Shown here: piece by piece, positions 46,735 through 58,199 of the stretch
Numbering within the stretch: the first letter of the stretch is position 1
How the letters are laid out: the number at the start of each line of letters is the position of its first letter
NCBI GenBank assembly: GCA_015680685.1
Contig: MNCI01000175.1
Location: 258,401 to 322,400, forward strand
Origin: Gnetum montanum
Lineage: Eukaryota > Streptophyta > Gnetopsida > Gnetales > Gnetaceae
Reading direction: 5' to 3'
DNA length: 64,000 bases
Made by a program: the position numbers and the translations under genes
The notes under the pieces: model-generated
What the model was told of the DNA's origin: nothing
Seen by the model: only the letters and a program-made list of their open reading frames with translations
The model's database searches: none

Positions 46735-47110
46735 AGTTATGCACAAAAGTCCACTATGACTATAAATTGGCACAATAAGTCCACTATGACCATAAACTAG
46801 CACAAATAGTCCACTACAACTATAAACTAGAAAAGAATTCTTCCGCTATGATGTTAAACTGGCACCCAAACCTCAAGTTTGCTATGATTATAAACTAGCA
46901 TAGACTGTCTACTATGATATTAAGCTGGAATATCTTGTCCTTGGGTCATGAAATTAAACTAACATATTAGCTTGCAACAATATGCTAAGACTATAAACTA
47001 GTAGGCATCGTAGTGTGCTAGGACCTTAAACTAGGTCCACAATTTTCTAGGACCTTAAACTAGCAAAGAATATGGTCTACCAAGACCATAAACTAAGTTC
47101 TTAGTTCACC
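46735..47110 (+). repeat. Minisatellite after integrase in B
   Basis: About twelve units of 25-40 bp such as CCACTATGACCATAAACTAG, GGACCTTAAACTAGCA and CAAGACCATAAACTAAG. It is the same family as the units at 22115, 36758, 43010 and 51220. Confidence 0.7.
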
Positions 47111-47229
47111 ACACTTAGTTCTATGGCAAGCAACTGAGAATACTTTCAACTCCCCGCCCCCTTGATCCCCTCTTATCTATCTACATCTCATGGGTGGGGT
47201 GGGGACACTGCAATCTGAGAATGAATTTC

Positions 47230-47600
47230 CTGTCACTAGGAGAAGCCTCTAGAACATTTGTAGTGTTACCACCTCCTAGCATTTTGTTGATCTTCTAGAG
47301 CTCCTATCATTGGTGCCAACACTACTAGCTCTTGGTGACACTTGTAGGACTACTAGCTCTAGGCATTTTTTTGGTGCCTTAAGCTCCTATCATCGAGACA
47401 CCCTTTGGAGCAATTGTAGCATTATCGCCCCCTACCATTTGGTTGATTTTTTTAGGCTCTTACCATTTCTTAAGCTTACAAGCACTTGCAGCATCATAGC
47501 CCTTGACCATTTTGTTGGTCTCCTAGGCTCCTATTAGTGACATGAACTCTTGAGCATCCATGGTATCATCACCCTTAGCACCTTTACTAGGTTTTTAAAC
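47230..47600 (+). repeat. About 90-bp tandem repeat in the tail of B
   Basis: Four degenerate units, each with a TTGTAGCATTATC-like core, CCCCTACCATTTTGTTG and a GGCTCCTATCATT end. It does not code. Confidence 0.5.
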
Positions 47601-48643
47601 ACTTATAACTAGTTCAGCTATTGCAACTCTTGCAGCACCCTCACATCCAATAGTTTACTCACATATCATGTTGTGTGGTTGTTTTCTTGTTTTCTCTTAG
47701 TTATGCTTGCAAGGTGATGCCCCAAAGGTGATCATGTAGAGGCACATCTCATTGTAGCAATAAGTCACCACATTACTTTGATATGCATTATTGAACTAGC
47801 CAAGCCACTCAAGAGTGCACATCCCTATTACCCCACTACATCCTACTTGCATTTACCCCTTTCACCTTACATTCCCTTGCCTTCCCATACATCACTAAGC
47901 TTGCAAGAACTTCTAATGCACACAACATTATTTAAGTCAACCATAGAATCCATGATAGACATAATGCAACATGTTCCATGGGGAGCCTCTATGGGTTGGT
48001 CAAAGACTAAGAGGATGTGATGCAACTCATCCTAGGAAGGAAACACCTACCTTACAAATGTGACATGGTTGCACCAAAGCAAAGCCCATTAGGTGACATG
48101 TAGTCCATCTTATAGAAAGCATATCCCAACTAGTAGTCAGCAATGTGCAAATCCTAAAGCAAGTTTGGCTTGCAGCCAAGAAAAAAAGCAAACAGGGAAA
48201 AACCTATTCCCAAGCAAAAATTAGTAGAGCTATAATTTCACAACGAGTCCAACCCTAAATCCATGCTAATTCTCTCATAATCATTTTGATGAGAGATCAC
48301 ATTTTTAGGGGCAAGCCATCCTAGTTCCATGAATGTTGGCTCTCTCATAAGCATTCCGGTAAGAGGTCACCATTTTGGCAACAAGCCATCTTGGTGCCAT
48401 GATCATGGTTAGCCATGCTAGCTTTGCATCTTATAGCATGACATCATACTTACATTTTGCCTCCCCTAGCATCCTTAGCACTTTCCCTACACCCTTTGCC
48501 TTTAGCATATCATAACCCTTAGCAGTCTTGAGCATGGTGCAATGACATCCAGTTGGGTAGTGATGAGCAATGTTGGTGCTAAGCCTACTGTGGTGTTTTT
48601 TCATTCTTTGTTGATGTCTCTCAGGCCACTCCTCCAAACATTA

Positions 48644-48658
48644 ACAAAGAGGGGCCAA
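48644..48658 (+). other. Polypurine tract of B
   Basis: ACAAAGAGGGGCCAA directly precedes the 3' LTR start TGAAATGCC. Confidence 0.6.
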
Positions 48659-50262
48659 TGAAATGCCATCAAATTTTGGCCACCTCATCTTAACTACAAA
48701 TTTTTCTAAGTGTCAACAAAAGGCAAATTTTCTCTCTAAGTGTTGAAACTACACTTCCCACTACTAGGACTATGCTCCAGAGCATAGTCAGTGTAGTTGA
48801 CACAAATAGTAAAAATTTGAAATATTTTTCTAAGTGTTAATAGTAGTTGCAAATTTTTCTAAGTGTGAGAACACACTCTCATTGCTAGCACTATACTCCA
48901 AAGTGTAGTCAACACACCAATGGCCAATTTTGCAAATTTTCCTAAGTGTTAAGCCAAAAGCTATTAAGCTTATTTGAGATAGAAGAAATAGTTTGGAAAA
49001 ATTTCTAATTGCTATGATTGTGCTCCCTACTATGCTCTAGAGTGTAGTCAACATAGTTTTTCTAAATACCAATTTTACAAATTTTCCTAAGTGTCAAGTT
49101 AGAAGTTGTCAAGTTAGAAGCTATCAAGCTAGCTTGGCATAGAAAAAACATTTTAGCAAAATTTCTAAATTCTTCCTGCTACACTCTAGAGCATAATTAG
49201 TGGTGGAACACAAGTTTTTGCAAAATTTGGCCAACTATTGGGACTATGTTGTAGAGTGTAGTTAGTGCAGTCTACCAAAACTACCTTCAAAAGCCTCTAG
49301 AATGTAACACTAGCTTTCATCTCAACTTTGATGCCTCTCCAACAAGCAAGATAAGCAACTTGCATTCCTTTTTGCACTGCCCCCCTCCCCCTCTCCCCCT
49401 CNAGGTACATTGTAGTTTATTTAGCACTTTCATAGGCAATTTGGTAGTGTAGTCATAGTTTGGTAGTCTTACAAGGTCCATTGGTGCATACCAGCATAAT
49501 ACTATTTGCTTCGGTGAAGAGCATAGTTGGGTGTAGCATAATCCCAACTACCCCTCTACCACGTGGCACTAAATCCATAATTCACAACAACCCTAACACT
49601 ATAAATACCCTATTTCTTCATGATTTAGGGGTTGGCAAATTTGAATGTTGGCATTCTTGGCAATCTTTGCATTTGAGCATACTTGGCATTTTTGTAGGCT
49701 CCGAGCAAGCACTTAGCACTGTCGCACACCATCTAGGACACTATAGACCATTGTAGCCCATAGGACACCATGGTAGCCAACCTAGTAGGCACAGACTTCA
49801 TGACATACATTAGGCTTTGTAGCCCAAACACCTTGAGACTATGACTACACTACCTATTGTGCCTGTTTATACACTACATACTGCCTCAATTTAGGGTGGT
49901 GTTGCTTTCTCTCTCACTCACTTCCCATGAATTTTTTAGCATTTCCTCTTGCATTTTAGCATTTTACTTGAATTTTTTGCTATTTTTTCTACATACTTGC
50001 ACATTTGAATCTTTGTCTTGCACAAGAAATCTTAGCTACTTTTGTTAACATCATGGATGTTGCAAACATCATGCAAACACCTAGCATTCACTCTTTCATC
50101 ACACCCAGTAAGTCCCAATTCAATCAAAAAGATCATTTTGGGCATCCCATCTCCATTTCCAGTAGGCCCTCACATGGACATAGGGTCAAACTATGTGCAT
50201 GGTAAACCTCTTGGTGTACCATTCCAGCCTCCAACATTTTCAATTGCCACATATATAAGTGT
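48659..50262 (+). repeat. Element B 3' LTR (1604 bp)
   Basis: It aligns with 30688-32378 and is followed by the CATAC duplication. A C-rich run with one ambiguous base (49380-49402) replaces the corresponding CATCCCCCATTTG part of the 5' LTR. TATA box at 49600-49607. Confidence 0.85.
48768..49263. promoter_or_regulatory. Palindrome array in B 3' LTR
   Basis: Five copies at 48768-48789, 48890-48909, 49029-49048, 49179-49198 and 49242-49263, matching those of the 5' LTR in order and spacing. The first is nearly perfect; the rest have more mismatches than in the 5' LTR. Confidence 0.65.
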
Positions 50263-50267
50263 CATAC
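50263..50267 (+). repeat. Right target-site duplication of B (CATAC)
   Basis: Exact copy of 30683-30687. After it, the integrase core of A resumes. Confidence 0.8.
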
Positions 50268-51160
50268 ATGTATCACCAACTAAGTTACCTACCACTTAGA
50301 TAACACCATTTTAGCAATGGAGTGTGGATATCATTGGGCCTATAACACCTAAGTCTTGAGTAGGGCATAACATCATCATCACCGCAACTGAATACTTTAG
50401 TAAGTGCATTGAAGCTATTCCCCTAATAAGGATGATATCCAAACAAGTCTATAAACTCATCCTAGATAACATTGTAGCCTATTTTGGCATACCCATGATC
50501 ATAGTTACAAATAATTGATCATAGTTTAGTAGCCAAGAGATAAAGGGTTTCAATCATAACATAGGCATTAAGCATTCTTTCTCATTTTCATATTACCCTC
50601 AAGCCAACAGACAAGCAGAAGTGAACAACAAGGCTATCATCAACTTGCTCAAGAAGTTGCTTAACAATAGCAAGTGCAAATGGCATGAGCAGCTTGTCCA
50701 TGCACTCTAGGCCAATTGTACAACTTATCATAAGGTAATTAGTATAAGACCTTATATCTTGGTTTATGATTTCAAAGTTGTTTTACCTCTTTAGTTGCAT
50801 GTACCATCACTTTGAGTAGCTCTAACCAAATTCAACAATGATGAGCAAAGTAAGAAGTTGTAGATAGTAGACCTATACTCAGAGGAGGAGCAACGTGTGC
50901 AAGAACTTGTGCACATTGAGTGGTATTTAGAGAGGAAAAAATAGTAGAACCACCATAACTTGATCAAGTGTAAGATAGAGGGTGACCTGGTACTCAAAGC
51001 CTTTCACAAGCATGCAGATAAATTCTTAGCCAATTGGAAAGAGCCCTTCCTTGTCACTAAAGCCTATAGCAATAAAGCATTCAAGATCATAGACACGGAT
51101 GGGAATGAGTTGGTCAATCCGGTCAACCATTCCTATCTAAAGCCTTATTACATGTGACCT
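50268..51160 (+). pseudogene. Element A integrase core and C-terminus
   Basis: It continues the zinc finger broken at 30687. WSVDIIGPITPKS carries the first Asp and VDFGIPMIIV-type text follows. The second-Asp box is VTNN (normally S/T-D-N-G). ANRQAEVNNKAIINLLKKLL holds the Glu. GDLVLKAFHKHADKFLANWK, EPFLVTKAYSNKAFKI and NHSYLKPYYM finish the protein at a stop near 51157. Positions 50960-51157 are open. The core pairs with B's integrase position by position. Confidence 0.85.
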
Positions 51161-52248
51161 ACATGTAGCCTACAATAGCCATGATATCAATGATCATCAA
51201 TAAATGAGCCTACTTTACTATGACATTTCAAGGCCTTAAATTAGTAATACAGCCTACCGGGGCCTTAAACTGGCACCAAAATCCACTATGACCTTAAACT
51301 AACACCATGGCCTACCAAGGCCTTAAATTGGTATCGTGGCCCATCATGGATTTAAACTAGAAACATTGGTAACTTGGGCAGCTTGGTTTTGTGTCCTATA
51401 TGCATTGTAATGTTATAACATGTTCTATTTACTTGGTTTTCTTATCCTCTTAGAGTTGTGTTTGCAGGATGAGGCTTGAAGCCATTGTAAGGGTGTAATT
51501 CCTTACAATAGAAAGTCACTATGTGACATTGATGTGCAAGATTTAGTGAGTTTGTCCTACTTTACCAAGAGTGCTTATGCCATTTCCCTCCATCTAGCAT
51601 CACTCCTTGAGCCCAACCTCATAGCCTTATTATGACCTTCCATACCTTGAAAACCAATGTTAACATATGCTTGCCACTCATGCACTATGGCTAGGTGATA
51701 TTTCTTCATCATGCTTCATTCCCAAGTCCACTTGGATGTAACATAGCTTATTTAATGGAAAAATAATTAATTCCATCAAAACCAACTAGTTTGATGGGAA
51801 AACCAAGTCTGTTGGGTGTAACACAACTCATTCAATGGGAAAGCTATATCAAAGTGGCCTTGGCAATGAGACCCAATGAAAGTTTTACCCCATAAAAAAA
51901 AGAGCAAGGGAAAGAAAGTTACCAATAAGTTGAATAGCCAATAAAGCCTTTAAGCCCAATGGCCAAACAAGTCTTGGACCAAAGTGATCAAGTCCTCAAA
52001 TGCACTTGCTAAGTGACCAACACTTCAAAACATGTCAATGTCATCCTATAGCCATGATGACAACACTTGGAATGCATTGTTGGCCTCCATGGCCATCTCC
52101 CTAATGACCATTACCACCACCTCATCATAGCTTTATCCCATCATCATAAGCACTCTTTAGCATGGTTTGAGATAACTAGATTAGGTAGAGAGAGGGAATG
52201 TTACTTATGAACATGTAGTGGTGGTTTGTATTCTTTATTGATGCCTTT
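51161..52248 (+). other. 3' non-coding tail of A
   Basis: It holds the minisatellite (51220-51370), then sequence collinear with B's tail around 47670-48640 (both contain a TTTGCAGGATGAGGC / CTTGCAAGGTGATGC block and the run before the LTR ending TTTATTGATG / TTTGTTGATG). No coding is supported. Confidence 0.6.
51220..51370 (+). repeat. Minisatellite after integrase in A
   Basis: Five units: AAGGCCTTAAATTAG, GGGGCCTTAAACTGGCACC, GACCTTAAACTAACACC, AAGGCCTTAAATTGG and a CATGGATTTAAACTAG end, joined by CATGGCCTACC-type words. Confidence 0.65.
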
Positions 52249-53717
52249 GTAACACCACCAAATTTTCATATTATAACCTTTGTAATCCCATCCCATGAAA
52301 CCTAAGGTAAAACTTCATTGGAAATGTGAAATTTGTAACCGATGAGGGGCAATCTCACATGTTTCATACTTTTGGGACTAAAAAATTCATAACTAGTCAA
52401 AGACTCATTCTACATGAAAAAAGAGTTACCTAGTGTCTATATTTGGGCTTTGGGGAGGGGGTCAAAGATGCCTTTTGGGATGCCAAAATTGGTGATTTTA
52501 TGGGTTTTATGTGGGCTATACACTTTTCTATGTTGGAAACACCAGCAAGGGGTACCCCCCCACACCCCCTCCTTCCCCCCAAGTGTAGAGGCATCAAAAC
52601 TAGCATGGAGGGGTGTAGGAGAGTGGATCTCACCTATCCCCAACTTAGAAGGGGGCTAATGCTTAGCATGGGAGGGTTTGGCTTTCATTCCTAGTGTTGA
52701 TCTTTCATCCCACCAACATTGATACCTCCTCCCCAATGTGGAAGCAACATGATCAAGATATTAACTTCACATCAACTTCGATGAGAACCCTCCAATGCCA
52801 ATGTGGATGGAGTAAAGCTAGTGTGCAAGGTGCATCCCCATTACTATTTTTTGTAAAAGGAATGACCATGGAGGTATGATACTTTCCATATATGATAACC
52901 CCTCCCATCCCTCCTAGATTTTTTGCACCTACCCCCATGCAATGGTAGAAATTTGTAGCAATTTTCAGCCTAATATGTCATCCTTTTGTAGAAAATTTGC
53001 AGCCCATTTCATGGCCAAAAACCTATAAAAACCAAATCCCCATAACATTTCAAGGTTCCACACTTTTGGCATTTCTTGGCATTTGGCATGTTGGGCATTC
53101 GAGCTCTTGCTACCTAGCAGAAACATAGCTTCTTGAAGTCTTCTAACATAGAACCATTATAGCCTTATTACCCTTATTACTTGCCTTGGGATTTGTGAGC
53201 CTTGGGTGTCGACGCTGCCCTCCTCGGATCTTCAAATCCCAATATGGAGCATTTTGGCAACATCAATCCTTCACATTTCTCAACCCTAGTAATGAACAAT
53301 GTTGTAGCTTTTGAGTAGTAGTAGAGAAGGTTCAATAACATTGGGAGTGGCTAAGCATCCGGGTCATGAAGTGGATTCTATTAGCTTCAATGGACTTAAA
53401 ATCCCCACCCATGTGAACCCCTCTTTACTCTCCTACAAGCATTTTTTGTACACATTTCTAAACCCATTCTTTATTTGTCTAATAAAGTTTATCATTTCAT
53501 TTTGTGTGTAATTTGTATTCATTTTGAGTTTTTAGATCTACAATTTTTACATTTTTCATAATCATATTTGCACCCCATAAGTCCTTGGATGATCTACCAA
53601 ACCATCCAAGATACTTTGAATCCCATTTTTCTGTAGAGGCCCTAGGGATTCAAGGTTGAGATTGCTTGCAGTTGAGAATCCTTAGCTTTCTAGTGGTTGA
53701 TATTTTTGGTTGCTACA
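52249..53717 (+). repeat. Element A 3' LTR (about 1470 bp)
   Basis: It starts TGTAACACCACCAAATTTTC, the better-preserved version of B's LTR start, and ends near GGTTGCTACA. A TATA box lies at 53024-53031. Apart from the ends it differs from B's LTR. Its U3 has C-rich runs (52553-52580) and words like CAACATTGATACC and CCAATGTGGAAG related to A's internal 190-bp array. The 5' LTR of A is not in the window, so the 3' end is placed by comparison with B and is approximate. Confidence 0.65.
53024..53031 (+). promoter_or_regulatory. TATA box in A 3' LTR
   Basis: CCTATAAAAACC at a position comparable to the TATA boxes in B's LTRs. Confidence 0.5.
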
Positions 53718-53719
53718 CA

Positions 53720-55500
53720 TTTGGATTTGTTTTTTGTTGCTTTGCTTATACATGTCCACTTAGTCTTTGAAATGCTCTTTTAGCCTTTCATGCTTTTTGG
53801 CCTTTGTTTTCCACACACTAATCTCAATAGTTGATTTCTAGTGGATTGCACAAACTTCGTTTATTAATAGGATTGTGTTCTTCCTAGTCATTTTTTGCAT
53901 GTATTGGTTAACTCTTGTAAATTGATATATAAGCTAATGGATACTCTCTTTGAGGACATTCTTTTGTTTCTCAATATTAGTCAAATTTATGTTCTTTGTA
54001 GTACTTTTCTTATTTTATTCATCTAGAATAGTTAGAGCTTTAGCATGTGCATATGTCTATACTTTAGCCACTAAATCATTCCACATTACTTTTTCCTTCT
54101 CCATTTCCACTTGAATTTTTTTGGTAATTAGCTATTCTACTTGTTCAATTTTGAATTTGTCCATATAGTGTGACACTACATATTATGCAGGGTCTTTTTT
54201 CTCTACCCTTAATGCTACCAATTTAGATTTCAACCTCTACACTTCATTTTCTACCTGTTTGGCTATAGTTTTTAGCCAATACTAGCTTGCCCTTTAATGA
54301 AATAAGCTCTAACTACATTTTAGTAATATTACTAGGGATATCAAAAAGGTTTTGCATCACTTGTCCTATCTACAGCAATCAATCTAGGATATCTTCATAC
54401 TCTTATGGGGCCATGCAAGTTCTAGCTGTTGGTTCAATGTCTTTGGTTCCAATCATAGCTACTGGTGACACAATGAAACATTAAAGGATTCTTTGATATG
54501 ATTAGTATTAACTTTAGTTGCTCTTACTACATCTTGGTGTTGCATGATCACAACTATGGCTTCTTCTTTTATCTCTAGCATAACTTGGAAGGATGCAACA
54601 TTCCTTGATATTTTCTATGTCTAGTCCTCATCTTCTCTTACTTATAAGGATATTTAATCACTAGTAGGTCCTATTAATATTATTGGCCTTACAGGATTGT
54701 CGTTGACTTTGTACATACTTGAGATTCTCTATTTCCCTAGTTGATTATCTCGGTAATTTACTGTAGATGGCTCATAGAAGGCCTATGGTCCTATTATGCT
54801 ATGGAGCACTTGATCTAGGTCTATCACCAACTAGCATTGACCCACTAGGTCCTACTTGATTCTATCCCATAACTAGGATGTTTCTTGTTGATTTGGATCA
54901 TATAGCTTCCTTGGTGCTTGATGGCTTCTCTAGTTGATCTTTCTTAATAGGCATTTGTTTTGACATTTCTACATAGGATGCATTATGAGATTTATGTAAA
55001 ACATCATTTGTGTAGCCTAGAATCTTAGCTTTCTTGCATAACCTTTCGATGAGGTAAGAGGATGGCAAAATGAGTTTCCCTGCCTTCTTCTCTTTAAACC
55101 TTCTTTGAATCTCTAGAAACAATAAAGGGGTCTTGTTTTCCTAGAATTTTCCCATGAGGATGATGCTTCTTTATGTAGTATAGGTGGAAATTTTGTTTAA
55201 TATTTTGGTGGGGAAAATATGATAAGTTTTGATCTTGAAATATATCTTCTCTTTAGTGGAAAATTCACTAGATCCTTTATTTTCTTTACCATAAGCCCTT
55301 TGTAGCTACAACCTCTTTAAATCTATGTTAGATCTTAATAAGATTTATGCAATATTTTCTCTAACATTTGGAAGCTTCACTACCTTGGCAATTGCTTCAA
55401 CTGAATAGGGCATTGTGATTCCATCAATTCTTACAATAGCATCATATTATTTATTCTTTTCAAAATTGGTATAGTTTCCCTAATGATGAATCATGGTTTG
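53720..55500 (-). pseudogene. Fragment C: Athila-ORF1-like protein with coiled coil
   Basis: On the minus strand, 55480-54900 encodes VRIDGITMPYSVEAIAKVV, SSEFSTKEKIYFKIKTYHIF and FLEIQRRFKEKKAGKLILPS, then SYLIERLCKKAKILGYTND. These align with VRIKDIYVSYSAEVIVQAL, FSSLTTMERVYSKITSYH, FLDIEKRFTKSKHGRRALPF and CLIRKLCKQVGIVRYAND of the third ORF of F. The coiled coil at 54300-53750 (KSTIEISVWKTKAKKHERLK) matches F's KSTIKITTWKNEALKFEKIK. So C is a diverged third ORF of a related element, inserted opposite to A and ending at A's LTR border. No LTR or pol of this element is seen nearby. Confidence 0.75.
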
Positions 55501-55504
55501 TCAG

Positions 55505-55558
55505 GTGTTGATATCAGACACTTGTTAACCAAGTGCTGATATCAGACCCTTGTTATCG
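55505..55558. repeat. 27-bp direct duplication
   Basis: GTGTTGATATCAGACACTTG and GTGCTGATATCAGACCCTTG are 27 bp apart, in otherwise featureless sequence at the end of fragment C. Confidence 0.55.
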
Positions 55559-55639
55559 AACCCCTAATATTTGATAAGTCCTATTATCAAATCCCCATGT
55601 GAGCTAGAATGATTATTATATTTAATGTTTTAGTTTTAG

Positions 55640-56640
55640 TTTGAAGAATATGCTTCCTAAACACCACTAAAGAAATATGGAATAGATTATACCCAGATTA
55701 GCTCAGTAATAAAAAAATCAACATACAAAAGAACTATTGTACAAAATTCAATTCGAAAAATTGGAAATCAAAAAATATAAAGGTATAAAGGACTTCTTCC
55801 AAAGAATGTATAATTAAATGAAAAATATTAATGAGTTTATTTGTGACTTCACTCAACATCAAAAGGTCCAAAAGTTGTGGCAACTCTTTACAATGATTCC
55901 AAATATTAAAATATGATTATGAACTTTCTTCAAAATAAAGATTACAAAAAAATTTCTATTGATGATATAGTTGTTTGAATCAAAATCCTAAAAAGTATAA
56001 GAATAGATAACACTATAAAGAAATAAGTATTTATAGCAAGTAGAAGAAGAGGAAGAGTAAATACAGGAAGAGGAAGATTCAATAGAAACTATACATAAAA
56101 CAAAATAATTAAGATATAATAAAACATTTCCAAAAAGAAAATAGAGGTAAAGGATTCAAGAGAGGAAGGTAGAAACCATAACAATAAAGCAATGCTATAT
56201 ACAATCCCATTCCACCATGTAAATTTTTCAAAAAGAGAGTTCACACAATAGAGACTTGCTAGGGTAAAATTGCATTTATTGCACTTGAACTCCAAAACAA
56301 ACATCAAAAGGAAGACACTATTGAAACATCAACTTAAGAAGAAAACCAAGGTAATTTCAAAGATTTTAATTCAAACAATACTATTAAATCAAATTCTTGG
56401 ATTATAAATAGTGGTTATTCTAATCATATGATACCCCATAAGTCTCATCTTCTTCAATATAAACCAAATAAGATTGAAAACATAAAAATAGATTATGACA
56501 ATCATCTCAATATATAAAAGATTAAAAATTCCATTGTCAAACTTCCTAATAGTAAATTTATTACTTTAAGTAACGTGCTATGTATACCAAATCTTTTAAA
56601 TCCTTTGCTATAATACCATAATTCATGATGAACTAAAAAA
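55640..56640 (+). pseudogene. Fragment H: copia gag and protease
   Basis: TTKEIWNRLYP, GIKDFFQRMYN and later a zinc knuckle, C-K-F-F-x4-H-x4-C (about 56217-56260, second Cys changed to Phe), give the gag. WIINSGYSNHMIPHKSHLLQ (56400-56460) is the copia protease box W-(I/L)-(I/L)-D-S-G-(A/C)-S-x-H-(I/M), with the catalytic Asp changed to Asn. KLPNSKFITLSNVLCIPNLL follows, as in copia protease. No LTR is seen. Confidence 0.75.
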
Positions 56641-56930
56641 TTTTCATTTTTGTTAAAAATCAGTAGAACTTCAATCATCTACAGATTTATGATTATATCA
56701 TTAACTATAAACATAAGCATTTCTAGAAAATAAGAAAATGTATTACAACTATAAATACAAAATCTTTCCAATAGCATGTACAAAATCTCTTGAAAACAAA
56801 AATGTTTGAAGATTAGTTAGAAGACATAGTGCTAAAGGTTATAAAAAATATTACTATGCAATAGAAGTTTATGAGTAAGAAGAAAAGGCTTGAGGAAGAA
56901 TATTTGTAGGCAAGGTTACCTATCAAAAAT
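56640..56930. other. AT-rich gap between H and the LINE
   Basis: No coding or repeat structure is supported. Confidence 0.3.
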
Positions 56931-58150
56931 TCCTATCATAAAAAAGCTTATATAAGGAATTCATGACATTACTTCAAGAGAAAAAATAAAATTTTTAAAA
57001 GAGCACCAAAACAATATGGTACAAATAATAAAGTAAGATCTACAAAATGTTCATAAACTTTTAAAAAATAAAATTTTTTCAAGTAATAATATTCCATTTA
57101 CATAAATAAAATGGTTTTACTAGAACCTGTTTCATCATGGTATAAATACTATGATTAGTTGCATACTCCTAAATATTTTACAGTTTATATATAATGAAGT
57201 AATAGAAGGAATCAAGAAATTAGCTTCTAGAAAAGCTCTAAATGCAAAAGAATTGTAAACTAAATTATTAAATTGTGGTGAAGAGCTAGTTTGGAGAGAG
57301 ACTTAGAAAATGCTTAATAAAAGACTTCAAAATAGTTTCAATAGACAAGGAATAATTAGTAGAGTTATAAGTTTTTTAAAAAAGAGAGACATAAAATTTA
57401 AATAATTATAGATTAATCATGATTATTAGCTTGTTTGAAAACTTGTTAGGTACCATTTTGACATAAAAATTAGGATCTTGAATAGAAGAAAGCAATTTAT
57501 GTATTATTTTATAAGCATAATTTAGAAAAAACATTCTATAGTAGACCATTTGGTTACTCTTACATATTTCATTAAATAAGCAAAGGAAAAACAGGGTAAA
57601 TATTTATTTACTTTGTAGATTTTACTAAAGCTTTTGCCTCTCTTGTGAGTAAACAATCATGGAGTAAACTTATTAAACTTAAAGTTGATTTTTCTTTACT
57701 CACTGTTATCCAAAATGTATATATACAAATGATTTTTAAATTAATAGATAAAGAAACTACATAATCTTGTTAGTTTTACAATAATATAGGAGTAAAGCAA
57801 GGCTATCCTTTTCACAAACTTTATTTGGTATGTTTATTGATAAACTAGAGGAGTGGATTAAAAATGTGTGTACAATTTATGCTATTAAATTGGAACAATC
57901 ATGGACATGACTTTTAATCTTCACAAATGATGTAGTACTAATAGAAAATTTAGAAAAGGAATAAAATCAATGTTGCATCAACTATAACATTTTTTTGAAT
58001 GTACAAAAATGAAGATTTATATTGGAAAAAAAGTGACATTTTGTGAAACTAATAAGAGAGATTGTAGTTTCTTACCAAACAATAAAAAATTTGAGATTAA
58101 TGACACTTACTATTAATCTGTAGTTACGTAATGTCAATCATTTGGAAAGT
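56930..58150 (+). pseudogene. LINE (non-LTR) reverse transcriptase
   Basis: The order is typical for LINE ORF2. NEVIEGIKKLASRKALNAKE (the (E/A)-I-x-x-L-K-x-x-K-A-x-G region), NCGEELVWRE, FNRQGIISRV and KKRDIKF-NNYR are followed by VDFTKAFASLVSKQSWSKLI and KVDFSLLTVIQNVYIQMIF. IGVKQGYPFSQTLFGMFIDK and LEEWIK follow. The catalytic box is FTNDVVLIENLEKE instead of (F/Y)-A-D-D. The VDF-x-KAF and GVKQGxP-x-x-x-TLFG wording is unlike the usual plant L1 (D-x-x-K-A-Y-D-x-V). No endonuclease or poly(A) tail is seen, so it is a 5'-truncated or eroded piece. Confidence 0.7.
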
Positions 58151-58199
58151 AATAGCAGATGTAATTCTTTTCAAAGTAATTGAAAACTGTAATTGGCAT

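Larger units (their letters stand above)
30688..50262 (+). mobile_element. Element B: Tat-lineage Ty3/gypsy with antisense gene, 19.6 kb
   Basis: B is the reference copy of the A/B family, bounded by 1.6-1.7 kb LTRs and an exact CATAC duplication. Order: 5' LTR (30688-32378), primer site (32377), gag (32872-34572), linker, protease (35790-36480), minisatellite (36758-37050), antisense gene block (37240-40790 on the minus strand), mixed region to 43000, minisatellite (43010-43125), reverse transcriptase, RNase H, second RNase H, integrase to 46700, minisatellite (46735-47110), short tandem repeats, polypurine tract, 3' LTR (48659-50262). The pol frames carry many stops. It inserted into the integrase of a relative (A), so A is older. 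Confidence 0.88.
6491..53717 (+). mobile_element. Element A: Tat-lineage Ty3/gypsy, split by F and B
   Basis: A's own sequence is 6491-8673, 21870-30687 and 50268-53717; the rest is nested insertions. Order on the plus strand: gag C-terminus, protease, antisense-gene block with tandem repeats, reverse transcriptase, RNase H, archaeal-type RNase H, integrase, 3' non-coding tail with minisatellite, 3' LTR. The assignment rests on collinearity with B. The protease reading frame runs up to 8673 and the post-protease tail resumes at 21870. The integrase zinc finger stops at 30687 and the integrase core resumes at 50268. The 5' LTR and N-terminal gag are outside or destroyed. Two RNase H domains mark the Tat lineage (Ogre/Retand relatives). 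Confidence 0.8.

Noticed and set aside
52430-52694. Overlapping open frames on both strands in the 3' LTR of A
   Set aside because: They overlap in four frames over C-rich LTR sequence, have no family resemblance and are explained by low stop density in GC-rich DNA.
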